Shown: piece by piece, positions 1 through 8,868 of the stretch
How positions within the stretch are numbered: the stretch's first letter is position 1
How the letters are laid out: each line of letters begins with the position of its first letter
Assembly: GCF_002204795.1 (NCBI RefSeq)
Contig: NZ_NIXO01000021.1
Span: 34,697 to 98,696 of the forward strand
Direction of reading: 5' to 3'
Length of the DNA: 64,000 bases
From: Pseudomonas sp. K2I15
Lineage (GTDB): Bacteria; Pseudomonadota; Gammaproteobacteria; Pseudomonadales; Pseudomonadaceae
The notes under the pieces: model-generated
Told to the model about the DNA's origin: nothing
The model's database searches: none
Seen by the model: only the letters and a program-made list of their open reading frames with translations
Position numbers and translations under genes: made by a program

Positions 1-374
1 TCAGCCCAGTCAACAGCTACCAGCGTGACGGTTCGATGGCATTCGGCAGCAATGGCGGTGCGGCTCCCAACTATGAACCAAACAGCTACGCCGGTGCACC
101 GAAGCAGGCTCCGCAGTTTGCCGAGCCTGCCTTGGCCCTGAGCGGCGCGGCGGATCGTTACGATCACCGCGAAGACACCGACTACTACAGCCACGCCGGT
201 GCGCTGTTCCGCCTGATGAACGATGAGCAGAAAGCCCTGCTGATCCACAACATCGCCGGCGCCATGGCGGGAGTTTCCAGCGACGTGGTTCAGCGCCAGT
301 TGCAATACTTCTTCAAGGCAGATCCTGCGTATGGAGAAGGGATCGCATCTGCACTGGGTGTATCGCTTAACTAA
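1..374 (+). CDS. katA: Catalase KatA, C-terminal part (5' end outside window)
   Basis: Haem catalase converting hydrogen peroxide to water and oxygen. Only the last ~123 codons are present; the frame is open from base 3 and stops with TAA at 372-374. The visible part is the C-terminal helical region: a YEPNSY segment, AEPALALSGAADR, HRED and IAGAMAGVS, ending in FKADPAYGEGIASALGVSLN, which I recognise from Pseudomonas KatA. The haem pocket and catalytic His/Asn lie upstream and cannot be checked. The next gene is the bacterial ferritin ftnA, the same order as PA4236-PA4235 of P. aeruginosa, which supports katA over other catalases. A terminator follows 18 bases after the stop. Confidence 0.9.
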   Translation, partial: SPVNSYQRDGSMAFGSNGGAAPNYEPNSYAGAPKQAPQFAEPALALSGAADRYDHREDTDYYSHAGALFRLMNDEQKALLIHNIAGAMAGVSSDVVQRQLQYFFKADPAYGEGIASALGVSLN

Positions 375-391
375 CTCTAAACGATAAGCAG

Positions 392-417
392 AACCGCCCT
401 CATTTGGGCGGTTTTTG
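392..417 (+). terminator. Rho-independent terminator of katA
   Basis: Eight-base arms AACCGCCC (392-399) and GGGCGGTT (406-413) enclose a six-base loop, followed by a T run. It lies just after katA and before the ftnA leader. Confidence 0.85.
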
Positions 418-529
418 CGTTATTTCAGCTACTTTTCACCGGAAATCTTCACTTTTCTGCCGTTGATCCCGTGACCTCCGGGTCATCATGGTTCAAACTA
501 CAGACTTTCAAGCAGGGAGATGTAGGGCG

Positions 530-994
530 ATGCAAGGTCACCCCGACGTAATCGATTACCTCAACACGTTGCTGACGGGCGAACTGGCAGCTCGTGACCA
601 ATATTTCATTCACTCGCGGATGTACGAAGACTGGGGCTTTACCGAGCTCTACGAGCGTATCAACCATGAAATGGAAGAAGAGGCACAGCACGCCGACGCG
701 CTGATGCGCCGTATCCTGATGCTCGAAGGCACGCCACGTATGCGTCCCGACGACCTGGACACCGGCACCACGGTGCCTGACATGCTCGCCAGCGACTTGC
801 GCCTGGAATACAAGGTGCGTGCTGCGCTCTGCAAGGGCATTGAGCTCTGCGAGAAGCACAACGACTACGTCACGCGGGAAATCCTGCGGGTGCAGTTGAA
901 TGACACCGAAGAAGATCACACCTACTGGCTGGAGAAGCAGTTGGGCCTGATCAAGTTGATTGGCCTGGAGAACTACCTGCAATCGCAGCTCTGA
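530..994 (+). CDS. ftnA: Bacterial ferritin FtnA (formerly BfrA)
   Basis: Iron-storage ferritin of 154 residues that oxidises Fe(II) at a ferroxidase centre and stores the mineral in a 24-subunit shell. The start chosen is ATG at 530 ([19 protein letters not shown]), behind a GGGAG-like site. An upstream ATG at 488 would add 14 residues that do not fit the family. Ferroxidase-type residues are visible in the four-helix bundle: E18 in [12 protein letters not shown]51 and H54 in the [10 protein letters not shown] stretch, and E127 in [10 protein letters not shown]. The sequence matches the P. aeruginosa protein first called BfrA and later reclassified as FtnA, better than it matches haem-binding BfrB. 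Being next to katA suggests joint iron and peroxide handling. Confidence 0.88.
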   Translation: MQGHPDVIDYLNTLLTGELAARDQYFIHSRMYEDWGFTELYERINHEMEEEAQHADALMRRILMLEGTPRMRPDDLDTGTTVPDMLASDLRLEYKVRAALCKGIELCEKHNDYVTREILRVQLNDTEEDHTYWLEKQLGLIKLIGLENYLQSQL

Positions 995-1005
995 TTCCGC
1001 AGGCT

Positions 1006-1047
1006 AAAAAAAGCCCCTGTCACTTACACGGTGACAGGGGCTTTTTC
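1006..1047. terminator. Bidirectional terminator between ftnA and uvrA
   Basis: Perfect 12-base arms AGCCCCTGTCAC (1012-1023) and GTGACAGGGGCT (1031-1042), with A residues on the left and T residues on the right. It can therefore end transcription of ftnA (+) and uvrA (-), which converge here. Confidence 0.9.
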
Positions 1048-1061
1048 GTGGGGCTGAACAA

Positions 1062-3896
1062 TCAGTCCTTGTCGCGGGCCAGCAGGGGCTTGAGGTAGAA
1101 GCCCGTGTGAGACTGCTTCATCTCCGACACTTGCTCCGGCGTGCCGACCGCAATGATCTGCCCACCTTTGGAGCCGCCTTCCGGCCCCAGGTCCACCAGC
1201 CAGTCGGCGGTCTTGATCACATCCAGGTTGTGCTCGATCACCACTACAGTGTTGCCGTGGTCACGCAAGCGATGCAGCACGTCCAGCAGTTGTTGGATAT
1301 CCGCGAAGTGCAGGCCAGTGGTCGGCTCATCGAGGATATACAGGGTCTTGCCGGTATCGCGCTTGGACAGCTCACGAGACAGTTTGACCCGCTGTGCCTC
1401 ACCACCAGACAGGGTGGTCGCTGACTGCCCCAGCTTGATGTACGACAGGCCGACATCCATTAGCGTCTGCAGCTTGCGCGCCAGAGCCGGTACCGCATCA
1501 AAGAACACCCGGGCTTCCTCGATCGTCATCTCGAGGGTTTCGTGGATGTTCTTGCCCTTGTACTTGATCTCCAGGGTTTCGCGGTTGTAGCGCTTGCTCT
1601 TGCACACGTCGCACGGCACGTAGATGTCCGGCAGAAAGTGCATCTCAACCTTGATCAGGCCATCGCCCTGGCAAGCCTCACAGCGCCCGCCCTTGACGTT
1701 GAACGAGAACCGGCCAGGCCCGTAGCCACGGGAGCGCGATTCCGGCACACCGGCGAATAGCTCGCGGATCGGCGTGAACAGCCCGGTGTAGGTCGCCGGA
1801 TTGGAGCGCGGCGTGCGGCCAATCGGGCTTTGGTCGATATCGACCACCTTGTCCAGATGCTCCAGGCCTTTGATGCTGTCGTGAGCGGCAGCTTCCAGAG
1901 TGGTCGCGCCGTTCAGCGCGGTGGCACTCAACGGGAACAGCGTGTTGTTGATCAGTGTTGACTTGCCCGAACCGGATACACCGGTAACGCAGGTCAGCAG
2001 GCCCAGCGGGATCTCCAGGTCGACATTGCGCAAGTTGTTGCCACGCGCGCCCTTGAGGTGCAGTGCCATCTTCTTGTTGCGCGGCGTACGTTTGGCCGGC
2101 ACGGCGATCTTCACGCGGCCAGACAGGTACTTGCCGGTCAGTGAGTCAGGATGCGCCATCACTTCTGCGGGCGTGCCCTCGGCGACAATATGCCCACCGT
2201 GTACGCCGGCTCCCGGGCCGATGTCGACTACATAGTCGGCCAGGCGAATCGCGTCTTCATCGTGCTCAACCACGATCACCGTGTTGCCGATGTCTCGCAG
2301 GTGCTTCAGCGTACCCAGCAGACGGTCGTTGTCCCGTTGATGCAAGCCAATCGACGGCTCATCGAGGATGTACAACACACCCACCAGGCCGGCACCAATC
2401 TGGCTGGCCAGGCGAATCCGCTGTGCTTCACCACCGGAAAGCGTATCGGCACTGCGGTCCAGCGACAGGTAGTCCAGCCCCACGTTAACCAGGAACTGCA
2501 GCCGCTCACGAATCTCCTTGAGGATCTTGTCGGCAATCTCCCCACGGCGGCCGGTCAGCTTCAGCGTGCCAAAGTATTCGCAGGCATCGCCAATCGGCAG
2601 GTTGGTCACCGCCGGCAATGTCTTCTCGCCAACCCACACATGCCGTGCTTCGCGGCGCAGGCGGGTGCCACGGCAATCCGGGCACGGCTGGGTGCTGAGG
2701 AACTTGGCCAGTTCCTCGCGCACGCTGGCCGACTCGGTCTCGCGGTAGCGACGCTCCAGGTTCGGCACGATGCCTTCGAACGGGTGCGAGCGCTTGACGA
2801 TATCGCCACGGTCGTTCAAATACTTGAAGTCGACGTTCTGCGAGCCGCTGCCATGCAGGATGAATTTCTGCTGTTCGGCTGTCAGCTCGTTGAACGGCAC
2901 TTCCAGGCTGAACTTGTAGTGCGACGCGAGTGACCCCAGCATCTGGAAGTAATAGACGTTACGCCTGTCCCAGCCGCGTATCGCACCCTCCGCCAGCGTG
3001 AGGTCACCATTGACCAGGCGCTTGATGTCGAAGAATTGCTTAACCCCCAGGCCATCACAGGTCGGGCAGGCGCCGGCCGGGTTGTTGAAGGAAAACAGCT
3101 TCGGTTCCAGCTCGCTGATGGCATGGCCGCAGATCGGGCAGGCGAAGCGCGCGGAGAAGATGATTTCTTCGCCGGGCTCGTCGTCCATCGGCGCCACCAG
3201 GGCGATACCGTCCGCCAGCTTCAGCGCGGTCTCGAAAGACTCCGCGAGGCGCTGCTGCAAATCGGCACGCACCTTGAAACGGTCGACCACCACATCAATC
3301 GAGTGCTTCTTCTGTTTATCCAGCTTCGGCGCTTCGTCCAGCTCATAGAGCTTGCCGTTGATCCGAGCCCGCACGAAACCTTGCGCACGCAGCTCTTCAA
3401 AGACGGAAAGGTGTTCACCCTTGCGCTCGCGAATCACTGGCGCCAGCAGCATCAGCTTGGCGCCTTCCGGCTGGGCCAGCACCAGGTCGACCATCTGGCT
3501 GACGGTCTGGGCTTCCAGGGGAATGTCGTGGTCCGGGCAACGCGGAATACCCACGCGCGCGTACAGCAGGCGCAGGTAGTCGTAGATTTCGGTGATGGTG
3601 CCCACGGTGGAGCGCGGGTTATGGGACGTCGATTTCTGTTCGATGGAAATCGCTGGCGACAGGCCTTCAATGGTGTCGACGTCGGGCTTTTCCATCATCG
3701 ACAGGAACTGGCGGGCATAGGCCGACAGGGATTCCACGTAGCGGCGCTGGCCTTCGGCGTACAGCGTGTCAAACGCCAGGGACGACTTGCCGGACCCGGA
3801 CAAGCCGGTGATGACGATCAGTTTGTCCCGTGGCAGGGTCAGGTCGATGTTCTTCAGGTTGTGGGTTCGAGCCCCACGAATCAGGATCTTGTCCAA
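1062..3896 (-). CDS. uvrA: Excinuclease ABC subunit A, UvrA
   Basis: Damage-recognition ATPase of nucleotide excision repair, which loads UvrB at lesions. Two ABC modules are visible: an N-terminal P-loop GLSGSGKSS and signature [16 protein letters not shown], and a second P-loop GVSGSGKST and [15 protein letters not shown]. Zinc-binding pairs CPICG/CPTC and CEAC/CDVC are present. The start chosen is TTG at 3894-3896, giving [14 protein letters not shown], the conserved N terminus of the family, behind a GAGG. The resulting 944 residues match the usual ~945. The frame is open further upstream to 4166, but that extension is not family-like and would run through the promoter. A LexA-like box lies 51 bp upstream. 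Confidence 0.96.
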   Translation of the reverse strand: MDKILIRGARTHNLKNIDLTLPRDKLIVITGLSGSGKSSLAFDTLYAEGQRRYVESLSAYARQFLSMMEKPDVDTIEGLSPAISIEQKSTSHNPRSTVGTITEIYDYLRLLYARVGIPRCPDHDIPLEAQTVSQMVDLVLAQPEGAKLMLLAPVIRERKGEHLSVFEELRAQGFVRARINGKLYELDEAPKLDKQKKHSIDVVVDRFKVRADLQQRLAESFETALKLADGIALVAPMDDEPGEEIIFSARFACPICGHAISELEPKLFSFNNPAGACPTCDGLGVKQFFDIKRLVNGDLTLAEGAIRGWDRRNVYYFQMLGSLASHYKFSLEVPFNELTAEQQKFILHGSGSQNVDFKYLNDRGDIVKRSHPFEGIVPNLERRYRETESASVREELAKFLSTQPCPDCRGTRLRREARHVWVGEKTLPAVTNLPIGDACEYFGTLKLTGRRGEIADKILKEIRERLQFLVNVGLDYLSLDRSADTLSGGEAQRIRLASQIGAGLVGVLYILDEPSIGLHQRDNDRLLGTLKHLRDIGNTVIVVEHDEDAIRLADYVVDIGPGAGVHGGHIVAEGTPAEVMAHPDSLTGKYLSGRVKIAVPAKRTPRNKKMALHLKGARGNNLRNVDLEIPLGLLTCVTGVSGSGKSTLINNTLFPLSATALNGATTLEAAAHDSIKGLEHLDKVVDIDQSPIGRTPRSNPATYTGLFTPIRELFAGVPESRSRGYGPGRFSFNVKGGRCEACQGDGLIKVEMHFLPDIYVPCDVCKSKRYNRETLEIKYKGKNIHETLEMTIEEARVFFDAVPALARKLQTLMDVGLSYIKLGQSATTLSGGEAQRVKLSRELSKRDTGKTLYILDEPTTGLHFADIQQLLDVLHRLRDHGNTVVVIEHNLDVIKTADWLVDLGPEGGSKGGQIIAVGTPEQVSEMKQSHTGFYLKPLLARDKD

Positions 3897-3946
3897 GATG
3901 GCCTCGCACGGCGGGCGTAAATAATGCAGGAGTATACGGCTAAAGA

Positions 3947-3962
3947 CTGGATGAATATACAC
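3947..3962 (-). promoter_or_regulatory. LexA (SOS)-like box upstream of uvrA
   Basis: Read on the uvrA strand the site is GTGTATATTCATCCAG, which differs at two positions from the E. coli uvrA LexA box as I remember it (CTGTATATTCATTCAG). A perfect TTGACA (complement of 3963-3968) abuts it, as expected for a promoter-overlapping operator. One half-site is GTG instead of CTG, so affinity is uncertain. Confidence 0.55.
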
Positions 3963-4074
3963 TGTCAAAGTGCCGGGTGCAGCCTTACATGAAAGCTGCG
4001 CGGCAAAGCGCCGCATATACCCTCTCAATCGATGGGACTGGTAGAATCGCCGCCGGTTCACACGAGGTTTATCC

Positions 4075-5469
4075 ATGCACGATCCCCACAGCGAACGCAT
4101 GAGTGGCAGCGAGACCCGCGCAGCAAGCGGTCTGGCCCTGGTGTTCGCATTCCGTATGCTTGGCATGTTTATGGTGTTGCCGGTGCTGGCGACCTATGGA
4201 ATGGATCTCGCAGGAGCGACCCCGGCCCTGATTGGCCTGGCGATTGGCGCCTACGGCCTGACCCAGGCGCTGTTTCAGATTCCGTTCGGGATCATTTCCG
4301 ACCGCATCGGCCGCCGGCCGGTGATCTACCTGGGGCTGATCGTCTTCGCCCTGGGCAGTGTGCTCGCGGCCAATGCCGACTCGATCTGGGGCGTGATTGC
4401 CGGACGAGTCCTGCAAGGCGCGGGGGCGATTTCCGCCGCCGTCATGGCGCTGCTTTCCGACCTCACCCGCGAACAACACCGCACCAAGGCCATGGCCATG
4501 ATCGGAATGACCATCGGCCTGTCGTTTGCCGTGGCGATGGTGGTTGGCCCGCTGCTGACCCGCGCGTTCGGCTTGCACGGCCTGTTCCTGGCCACCGGTG
4601 GCATGGCGCTTTTCGGCATCGTGATCGTGGCCTTTATGGTGCCGCGCTCCACGGGGCCGTTGCAGCACCGTGAGTCGGGCGTCGCTAAACAGGCATTGCT
4701 GCCCACACTCAAGCACCCGGACCTGCTGCGCCTGGATTTGGGTATCTTCGTATTACACGCGATGCTGATGTGCAGCTTCGTCGCCTTGCCCCTGGCCCTG
4801 GTGCAAAAAGCCGGGCTGCCCAAGGAGCAACACTGGTGGGTGTACCTTACTGCGCTGCTGATTTCGTTCTTCGCCATGATCCCGTTCATCATCTACGGCG
4901 AGAAGAAACGCAAAATGAAACGAGTTCTCCTGGGCGCCGTCGCGACATTGATGCTCACTGAGCTATTCTTCTGGCAGTTCGGCGACAGCCTGCGGGCGCT
5001 GGTGATCGGCACGGTGGTGTTCTTCACCGCGTTCAACCTGCTGGAGGCTTCATTGCCTTCGCTGATCAGCAAGGTTTCACCGGCCGGCGGCAAAGGCACG
5101 GCGATGGGCGTGTATTCCACCAGCCAGTTCCTCGGTTCTGCACTGGGCGGGATCATGGGCGGCTGGATGTTCCAGCATGGCGGTTTGTCGGTTGTGTTCC
5201 TTGGATGCGCCGGGCTGGCTGCACTTTGGCTAGCCTTTGCTGTTACCATGCGCGAACCCCCATACGTCACAAGCCTGCGTCTGCCGTTATCGCCCGAAGC
5301 GATTCGTGAAGCCGGTCTGGTAGAGCGCCTGAAGGCCGTCGTTGGGGTAACAGATGCAGTCGTGGTTGCTGAAGAAGCGGCCATTTACATCAAATTGGAC
5401 ACCGAATTATTGGATCGCGCGACGCTCGAGCAACTGGTCAACCCAGTGCCGACAGCGCGCCCAGCCTAG
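4075..5469 (+). CDS. MFS transporter of the YajR type
   Basis: Inner-membrane major-facilitator transporter of 464 residues, divergent from uvrA. The N terminus ([26 protein letters not shown]), the motif-A loop with [12 protein letters not shown], and about twelve hydrophobic segments fit the family. After the last helix, residues ~400-455 form a soluble tail ending in [20 protein letters not shown]. This resembles the C-terminal ferredoxin-like YAM domain of E. coli YajR, which most MFS proteins lack. The substrate is not known. It corresponds to PA4233 in the same gene order (uvrA-MFS-ssb). The stop is 9 bp before the ssb start, so the two may be co-transcribed. Confidence 0.85.
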   Translation: MHDPHSERMSGSETRAASGLALVFAFRMLGMFMVLPVLATYGMDLAGATPALIGLAIGAYGLTQALFQIPFGIISDRIGRRPVIYLGLIVFALGSVLAANADSIWGVIAGRVLQGAGAISAAVMALLSDLTREQHRTKAMAMIGMTIGLSFAVAMVVGPLLTRAFGLHGLFLATGGMALFGIVIVAFMVPRSTGPLQHRESGVAKQALLPTLKHPDLLRLDLGIFVLHAMLMCSFVALPLALVQKAGLPKEQHWWVYLTALLISFFAMIPFIIYGEKKRKMKRVLLGAVATLMLTELFFWQFGDSLRALVIGTVVFFTAFNLLEASLPSLISKVSPAGGKGTAMGVYSTSQFLGSALGGIMGGWMFQHGGLSVVFLGCAGLAALWLAFAVTMREPPYVTSLRLPLSPEAIREAGLVERLKAVVGVTDAVVVAEEAAIYIKLDTELLDRATLEQLVNPVPTARPA

Positions 5470-5478
5470 GAGAACGTT

Positions 5479-5997
5479 ATGGCCCGTGGGGTTAACAAAG
5501 TCATATTGGTCGGTACTTGCGGCCAGGATCCCGAAGTTCGCTACTTGCCGAACGGTAACGCCGTGACCAACCTGAGTCTGGCGACCAGCGAACAGTGGAC
5601 CGACAAGCAAACCGGGCAGAAGGTCGAGAAGACCGAATGGCACCGTGTGTCGATGTTCGGCAAGGTTGCAGAGATCGCCGGTGAATACCTGCGCAAAGGT
5701 TCGCAGGTCTACATCGAAGGCAAACTGCAGACCCGCGAGTGGGAAAAAGACGGCATCAAGCGTTACACCACCGAAATCGTGGTCGACATGCAAGGCACCA
5801 TGCAACTGCTGGGCGGCCGTCCACAGGGCGACCAACAGGGCCAGGGCGGCATGTCCAACTCGGCACCGCGTCCACAGCAGCAGTCGCGTCCGCAGCCAAC
5901 CCAGCAGCCACAGCGTGAGTCGCGTCCAGCGCCACAGCAGGCAGCTCCTCAGCCGGCAGCCGACTTCGACAGCTTTGACGACGATATCCCGTTCTAG
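5479..5997 (+). CDS. ssb: Single-stranded DNA-binding protein SSB
   Basis: Tetrameric SSB of 172 residues that protects single-stranded DNA in replication, repair and recombination. Residues 1-~110 form the OB fold ([21 protein letters not shown], then [21 protein letters not shown]). They are followed by a Gln/Pro-rich linker and the acidic tip [11 protein letters not shown] that docks partner proteins. An AGGAG lies upstream of the ATG. The genomic island is inserted directly after this gene and its terminator, leaving ssb intact. Confidence 0.97.
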   Translation: MARGVNKVILVGTCGQDPEVRYLPNGNAVTNLSLATSEQWTDKQTGQKVEKTEWHRVSMFGKVAEIAGEYLRKGSQVYIEGKLQTREWEKDGIKRYTTEIVVDMQGTMQLLGGRPQGDQQGQGGMSNSAPRPQQQSRPQPTQQPQRESRPAPQQAAPQPAADFDSFDDDIPF

Positions 5998-6033
5998 GCC
6001 ATACCTTAGACTTTTTTGTAAAGTTTAGTCCTG

Positions 6034-6057
6034 AAGCCCCCGCACTGCGGGGGCTTT
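6034..6057 (+). terminator. Terminator of ssb
   Basis: Arms AAGCCCCCGC and GCGGGGGCTT around a three-base loop, then a short T run. It is the last core element recognised before the island. Confidence 0.85.
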
Positions 6058-6139
6058 GCATTTCTACGGGTGTAAAAAATATTTCGACTAGGCTCTTAAG
6101 GTCAGATACCACGTAGAAACGTAAAGATGGGAGTCCGCC

Positions 6140-7357
6140 GTGAAGCCCTCAGCGCGCAGGATTAAGTCATTAAATGGCGAGCGACTCATCGTTCTTGTCG
6201 ACGAGTCCGGGATGCCTCTGTTCTACCCGGCGCTCTACGTCACAGTGCATCTGCGCGGGCGTTCTCTGGCGCTGAACACCATTCAGAATGCGCTTGATGC
6301 GGTCAAAGCCCTGTACGCGTGGCAGGGCTATTATGGCCATGATATCGAGTCTTATTTTTCGCGTGGTGAGCTGCTGCAAGCTCACGATGTGCATTCCTTA
6401 CGCGACTTTATGCAAAGACCGTTGAGCCGCGACAACGGTGGCAAAATCGCTACTATTTCAGGTAGACCCGCAGCGGTTAGCACAAGCAATCAGTACGCGC
6501 GCATGTCAGTGGTCGCTGACTACCTTGGTTTCCTAGGGGGTCAGCTGCAACGATCATCCGCACACAGTAGTGAAAGTACTCAGCGGATGGTTGCGCAGAT
6601 CAAAGCTAACCGTCCCAGAAAGTCGACTAAGTCCAACGTAGCCAGGGACGAAAAACATCTCGATGACGTGCTTCTTGATGCGCTTGAGGACGCGTTGAAG
6701 CCAGGTTCGGCTAACAATCCCGCTCATGAATATGCCGTCCAGGTACGCAACGCTTTGATGTTCTCCATTCTGCGTGTCACGGGGCTGCGACGTGGTGAAC
6801 TGCTGAATCTGAAAGTCGAGGATATCGATTTTGCGAAAAATACGCTGAAAGTGGTCAGGCGCCCGGATTCAAAAGATGACGTTAGAGCCTATCAGCCAGT
6901 GGCCAAAACACGAGAGCGTACATTTCCCTTGCTGCCCGAACTGGCCGATCAAATTCGAGGCTATGTGCTCGGTCAGCGCAACAAAGTGCCCGGTGCCAAG
7001 AAGCACGGCTATCTCTTTGTTACACATAAATCTGGGGCTTCGCAGGGGCGCCCTTTGTCGAATGCCGCGTTCGGCAAGTTCATGGGTGAATTGAGGCAGG
7101 TGGTCGAAGGCTGCAACGGAATCCATGCCCACTCGTTACGCCATCACTGGAACTACTCATTCTCGGCAATCTGTGAGGGGATAAATATGTCACCCGAGCG
7201 CGAGGAAAAGATCCGTTCATACCTGATGGGCTGGAGTGAGACCTCTGGTACTGCGGCAACCTACAACCTTAGGCACATTAAAGAGCAAGCTGGTAAAGCG
7301 GTGCTGGACCTTCAACACAGGCATCTTGGTACCGTACGGAAAGGAGATGCAGCATGA
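6140..7357 (+). CDS. Tyrosine recombinase 1 of a trio (405 aa)
   Basis: Site-specific recombinase of the phage-integrase fold. GTG start behind GGGAG. The N-terminal half (to ~residue 170) is the core-binding region and the rest is catalytic. The box I arginine is in TGLRRGELL (R217/R218), the HxxR motif is H331-S-L-R334, W365 follows in MGWSET, and the nucleophile is Y375 in TAATYNLRH, so all catalytic residues are present. The stop overlaps the next gene's ATG (ATGA), implying translational coupling. The set of three recombinases plus a small helper recalls Tn554-type TnpABC, RIT elements and gamma-mobile-trio elements. I cannot assign it to one of these without a search. Confidence 0.85.
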   Translation: MKPSARRIKSLNGERLIVLVDESGMPLFYPALYVTVHLRGRSLALNTIQNALDAVKALYAWQGYYGHDIESYFSRGELLQAHDVHSLRDFMQRPLSRDNGGKIATISGRPAAVSTSNQYARMSVVADYLGFLGGQLQRSSAHSSESTQRMVAQIKANRPRKSTKSNVARDEKHLDDVLLDALEDALKPGSANNPAHEYAVQVRNALMFSILRVTGLRRGELLNLKVEDIDFAKNTLKVVRRPDSKDDVRAYQPVAKTRERTFPLLPELADQIRGYVLGQRNKVPGAKKHGYLFVTHKSGASQGRPLSNAAFGKFMGELRQVVEGCNGIHAHSLRHHWNYSFSAICEGINMSPEREEKIRSYLMGWSETSGTAATYNLRHIKEQAGKAVLDLQHRHLGTVRKGDAA

Positions 7358-8868
7358 ATATGCTGGCTGCGCAGGAAGGTGTCACCGAGGAGTTTTACTC
7401 AAGGGAGGGGTATAGGGTCAGGCTTGATGATAAGCGATGGAAGCTGAGTAAGGATGTTGATATCTCGGTTCCTGCGGTGGCCCAGGCCTTGAGTGCGGAC
7501 ATGTATATGTCTTTTCGGCATGTGCTTGCCTTTTACGCTCAATCCAGCTCTCCAGCGCATGTCCAGAATTTGTTTTATCGCTGCAAGTATTACCTTGAGG
7601 CTACGGCCGATCAGATACCTTTCAGTGTTGAGTCTTTAATTTTTTATCGCTCTTTGTTGGATAAAAAAACGGAGTGGTATCTAGGGACGTTGCGCGGACT
7701 GGTTAGGCGATGGGCTGACCTAGGGTATGCAGGTATGCCGATTGAAACCTTGGCGCTATTGGACAAATGGACATTAAAAGGCAATGAGAAAGGCTATGCC
7801 GTTCAGTCTATGTGCCCTGACAGCGGCCCCCTGACCGATATCGAAATGGAAGGTGTTATAGCAGCGGTAATCACGGCCTATGGTGATGATCGCCTAGAGC
7901 TCATCGATGCGTCTTATGCAATGACCTTAGCCATGACCGGGCGGCGTCCTGGGCAGATTACCGGATTGAAGATAAAAGACCTGATCCAGCAGTCGGATAG
8001 GTACTTCATCAGTTTTCCCCGTGCCAAGCAGCGTCATCAGCTTTGGCGTACAACGTTTAACAAATTCGCAGTCGTCGAAGATCTGTGGCTGCTTTTGCAG
8101 CAACAGGCCGTAGCTGTTAAGCAGGTATTTGCCGACAAGCTGGGTATAGACGTTCCAGCGGACTTGGTTCCCGAACTGCCGCTGTTTCCTGCATTGGAAG
8201 CTATCGACATTAAGTTGGAGTTGAGGACGCAACTCCGTGGGGATCGTCTGCATGCACCGAGCACTGCTGTAAACCATGCTATGGATCGGGTCGCAAAAAT
8301 GATCAAGTTGGTCAGCGAACGCACGGGCCTGCCGGTTCACCTTAATCCGACCCGTTTTCGCTATACGCTTGGTACTAATCTCGCTCGCGAAGGCAAAGGC
8401 GAATACGTCATCGCTGAGGCGCTGGATCATTCTGATACGCAAAATGCCGGTGTATATGTGAGAAATATTCCGGAAATTGTCGAGCGAATTGACAAGGCCG
8501 TGGCCCTGCAGTTGGCACCTATTGCGCAAGCGTTCCAGGGTGTGCTCGTGATATCCGAAAGTGATGCGAGAAGGGGTGGTGATCAACGTAGTCGGATCTC
8601 CAATGGCGCCGCGAACCTCGGCACCTGCGGCAGTTACGGGTTTTGTGGAGCGTTAGCACCCATTGCTTGTTATACCTGCAATCATTTTCAGCCTTGGTTA
8701 GATGGCCCTCATGAGGCGGTTCTGGAATGCTTGATCCTGGAGCGCGATAGAGTCTTGGAGCAAACAGCAGACAAGAAAATTGCCTCTGTTAACGACCGGT
8801 TGATTCTGGCTGTCAGCGATGTGGTTAACCGATGCTGTGTGATGAAAAAAGAGGTTTCCCATGAATGA
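7354..8868 (+). CDS. Tyrosine recombinase 2 of a trio (504 aa), altered HxxR box
   Basis: Second recombinase of the module, overlapping its neighbours by 4 and 8 bases. The catalytic domain occupies ~160-375: box I arginine R198 in MTGRRPGQITGL, box II PTRFRYTLGTNLA, then LDHSDTQNAGVY with H359 and Y368. The expected box II histidine (as in PHRFRHT of related proteins) reads as T333, with R336 kept. This may make the protein a helper, or reflect a subfamily trait. After the recombinase fold there is a Cys-rich stretch (GTCGSYGFCGALAPIACYTC) that may bind zinc. A likely role is as one subunit of a hetero-oligomeric recombinase with proteins 1 and 3. Confidence 0.82.
   Translation: MNMLAAQEGVTEEFYSREGYRVRLDDKRWKLSKDVDISVPAVAQALSADMYMSFRHVLAFYAQSSSPAHVQNLFYRCKYYLEATADQIPFSVESLIFYRSLLDKKTEWYLGTLRGLVRRWADLGYAGMPIETLALLDKWTLKGNEKGYAVQSMCPDSGPLTDIEMEGVIAAVITAYGDDRLELIDASYAMTLAMTGRRPGQITGLKIKDLIQQSDRYFISFPRAKQRHQLWRTTFNKFAVVEDLWLLLQQQAVAVKQVFADKLGIDVPADLVPELPLFPALEAIDIKLELRTQLRGDRLHAPSTAVNHAMDRVAKMIKLVSERTGLPVHLNPTRFRYTLGTNLAREGKGEYVIAEALDHSDTQNAGVYVRNIPEIVERIDKAVALQLAPIAQAFQGVLVISESDARRGGDQRSRISNGAANLGTCGSYGFCGALAPIACYTCNHFQPWLDGPHEAVLECLILERDRVLEQTADKKIASVNDRLILAVSDVVNRCCVMKKEVSHE

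Noticed and set aside
449..982. Long antisense reading frame over ftnA
   Set aside because: It mirrors the codon pattern of a clear ferritin gene; no family features and no ribosome site.
2151..3920. Several long plus-strand frames over uvrA
   Set aside because: They are shadows of the GC-rich uvrA coding strand; the products are not protein-like.
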